This document shows, piece after piece, positions 62,471 through 64,000 of a stretch of DNA of 64,000 bases (position 1 is its first letter; each line of letters opens with the position of its first letter). The position numbers and the translations under genes are program-made. The notes below the pieces were generated by a model. It was given only the letters and a program-made list of their open reading frames with translations, ran no database searches and was not told where the DNA came from. Location: positions 186,001-250,000 of the forward strand of contig CAWAJT010000006.1 of assembly GCA_963782415.1 (NCBI GenBank), in the 5' to 3' direction. Origin of the DNA: Bog-473 sp963782415 (lineage in GTDB: Bacteria; Actinomycetota; Acidimicrobiia; Acidimicrobiales; RAAP-2).

Positions 62471-63484
62471 TCAGGCCGCCGCAACCGAGTCGACGGCGCG
62501 CCCGGCACGGTCGACGCCGCAGGCGACCCGCCAGCCCCTGGTGACACGGCCGCCTCGGAACACGCCCGCCTCGAGGAGCGGCGAGAGCAGTGGGCGCAGG
62601 GCGCGGTGGCGCATGGCCGTGCGGCCGGCGGAGCGGTTGACGGTGCGCCACGTGGCCCAGGTAGGGAGGCCGACGGTGCCGTAGACGCCCGGGTGCACGA
62701 TGGTGTCGAACATGGCGACCGCGATGCGGGACCCCAGGTAGCGCACCAGGGTGCGTTCGATCGGGCCGGCGGCGGCCCACTGCTCGGGGAAGAGCATGCG
62801 GCCGAACGCGAGGTGCCGGGCCTCTTCTTGGCGGTGGTACTTCGAGACCGCCTTGATCATCGGGTCGGTGTCGGGGTGCTCGCTGGCCAGCTTCTGCAGC
62901 AAGTCGGGGACCTCTTCGCCACTCAGGACCAGGAGGCAGAAGAGCGACGGCAGACCTGTGATGATCGGCACGAGGATGCGCTGCGCCATGCGGCCCACGG
63001 TGCTGTCGAGCGGGTTCTTCGCCTGAGGCTTCACCTGGGCGAGCAGGCGCACGAAGAGGCGGGAATGGCGGGTCTCTTCCCCCATTTCGTGCAGGAGGTA
63101 GGTCACCCGGGGGTCGGTGAGGTCGGGACGGGAGAGGATGTCGATGCCGAATCCAGCCATCAGGACCGACTCGAAGCGGACGCCGGTGTCGACAATGGAG
63201 GCGAACTCCTCCCGGGCCAGTCTGCGCTTCTGGTCGTCGGTGAGCGTGTCCCAGATCTCGGGGACGTGGGCCAAGGAGACGAGCTCGTCGGGGAGGACCT
63301 GGCCCTCGCCGATGGCGCCGGGCACATCGATGTCGGGCTCCAAGATGCGTTTCAGGGAGGCGGTCGAGAGCCGCTCGATCCGCTGGTCGACGGTCTTGGC
63401 CCCCGTCTCGCCACCTGGCCCCGCATCTTCGGAGGTGGGGCGGGTCTGCGTCGTGGTCGCGTCCATGCACGAACCAATGCCCAC
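62471..63484 (-). CDS. AurF-type diiron oxygenase
   Basis: 337 residues resembling the AurF/p-aminobenzoate N-oxygenase family. Two E-E-x-R-H motifs supply iron ligands: HEMGEETRHSRLF and RQEEARHLAF. An earlier helix carries REEFASIVDTGVRFES with further Glu candidates. The substrate is unknown; members act in amine oxidation and lipid metabolism. The start is GTG 63484, nine bases after TAGATT, or ATG 63466. Confidence 0.8.
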   Translation of the reverse strand: MGIGSCMDATTTQTRPTSEDAGPGGETGAKTVDQRIERLSTASLKRILEPDIDVPGAIGEGQVLPDELVSLAHVPEIWDTLTDDQKRRLAREEFASIVDTGVRFESVLMAGFGIDILSRPDLTDPRVTYLLHEMGEETRHSRLFVRLLAQVKPQAKNPLDSTVGRMAQRILVPIITGLPSLFCLLVLSGEEVPDLLQKLASEHPDTDPMIKAVSKYHRQEEARHLAFGRMLFPEQWAAAGPIERTLVRYLGSRIAVAMFDTIVHPGVYGTVGLPTWATWRTVNRSAGRTAMRHRALRPLLSPLLEAGVFRGGRVTRGWRVACGVDRAGRAVDSVAAA

Positions 63485-63493
63485 ATTCCTCTG

Positions 63494-63528
63494 AATCTAA
63501 GCATTTGTTTCAAATCCATATTTCTTAG
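63494..63528. promoter_or_regulatory. AT-rich promoter/operator between diiron oxygenase and hydrolase genes
   Basis: ATTTGTTTCAAAT (63503-63515) is a palindrome with 5-bp arms, framed by CTAAG (63497-63501) and CTTAG (63524-63528), which also pair. The minus strand box TAGATT (63499-63494) overlaps the left edge. The stretch is far richer in A/T than the window average. Likely TetR operator for the operon encoding that regulator. Confidence 0.5.
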
Positions 63529-63597
63529 GCCCGACGCCCGATCTGTTCGGACCGGCGGGCCAATGGGGTGCGCGCGCGGCCAATACGCTCGGAGGAC

Positions 63598-64000
63598 ATG
63601 GCCCCCCTCCCCGAGTTCGCCCCGAACACCCCGTCTGGAGCTTCCTCCGGCATCGATCGGGGCCAGCGGTCCCGATCGCGCCGGCTCCTGGCAATTGGGG
63701 CGGCGCTCGCCGCGGTGGGTGCCGCCGGGGCGGGCTACAAGCGACTCGCCGCCCAAGGTGCTGGGGACAGCGGACCTGACGACGGCAGCCTGTCACTCGG
63801 CTGGGGCGAGGGAGTGTCCCAGCCGGGCCATCAGGTTGTCCGGACGTCGGACGGAGCAGAGCTGGCGGTGTGGGACCTTCCCGGTGACGGTCCCGATGCG
63901 CCCGTGGTCGTGCTCCCCCACTGCTGGGGCTGCAGTCACGAGATCTGGCTACCCGTGGCGCGTCGCCTGCGCGAGCACGGCACTCGAGTGGTGCTCTACG
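63598..64000 (+). CDS. Alpha/beta hydrolase, N-terminal part (cut by window edge)
   Basis: 134 residues visible. A hydrophobic N-terminal anchor (RLLAIGAALAAVGAAGAGY, about 26-44) precedes VVRTSDGAELAVWDLPGD and VVVLPHCWGCSHEIWLPVARRLREHG, which is the strand-oxyanion-helix start of an alpha/beta hydrolase. The nucleophile elbow is beyond the edge. GGAGG lies two bases before the ATG region. Divergent from the diiron oxygenase operon; perhaps regulated together. Confidence 0.8.
   Translation, partial: MAPLPEFAPNTPSGASSGIDRGQRSRSRRLLAIGAALAAVGAAGAGYKRLAAQGAGDSGPDDGSLSLGWGEGVSQPGHQVVRTSDGAELAVWDLPGDGPDAPVVVLPHCWGCSHEIWLPVARRLREHGTRVVLY

Overview
The window reads as a chromosomal stretch of a high-GC actinobacterium. 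Support comes from a mycothiol synthase (MshD), menaquinone genes (MenG, isochorismate synthase), a polyprenol-phosphate mannose synthase, a GT87 mannosyltransferase, GTG starts, TAnnnT -10 boxes and the arrangement of the his/trp genes. A secreted S53 peptidase with a repeat type common in Acidimicrobiia makes that class my best guess, which is an inference. I see no phage, insertion sequence, CRISPR array, rRNA or tRNA; almost every gene is core metabolism or housekeeping.

Layout. 1-11174 (minus): one histidine/tryptophan supercluster, hisD-C-B-H-A-F, a GroES-like gene, hisI, trpE, ygfZ, a small unknown ORF, trpC, trpF and trpB (cut by the edge). 11268-17441: a small helical protein, a VapBC-like pair with a degenerate toxin, nth, mshD, a VIT1-family transporter, a MaoC hydratase, menG and the isochorismate synthase gene. 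17424-25251: a mannosyltransferase/response regulator/histidine kinase operon, an AI-2E family permease, a flippase-like membrane protein, a methyltransferase and a GT87 enzyme. 25364-35706: ppk, two SEDS proteins (FtsW/RodA) on opposite strands, a heme-degrading monooxygenase homologue, DUF1905, Nudix, bifunctional nuclease, MscS, aroE, mltG and ruvX. 35703-51954 (minus): alaS, S53 peptidase, rarA, aspS, hisS, rel, secF, secD, yajC. 51955-52850 is non-coding with a long stem-loop, followed by a second two-component pair (52851-55453), an ABC exporter, ruvB-A-C, yebC, a lipoprotein, a TetR regulator with a diiron oxygenase, and the start of an alpha/beta hydrolase.

Two themes cross the window. 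Genes are packed by four-base start/stop overlaps: 20 junctions, 15 GTGA and 5 ATGA. Many first genes of operons have a TAnnnT hexamer 6-9 bases before the start codon, which suggests leaderless mRNAs.

A quality warning: five genes (hisD, rodA, the S53 peptidase, aspS, yebC) are each recovered only by assuming one single-base indel, or two in the peptidase, all in G/C runs or CG repeats. Because these are conserved and mostly essential genes, sequence or assembly error is more likely than true pseudogenes. The apparent HisD-HisC fusion is one product of this.
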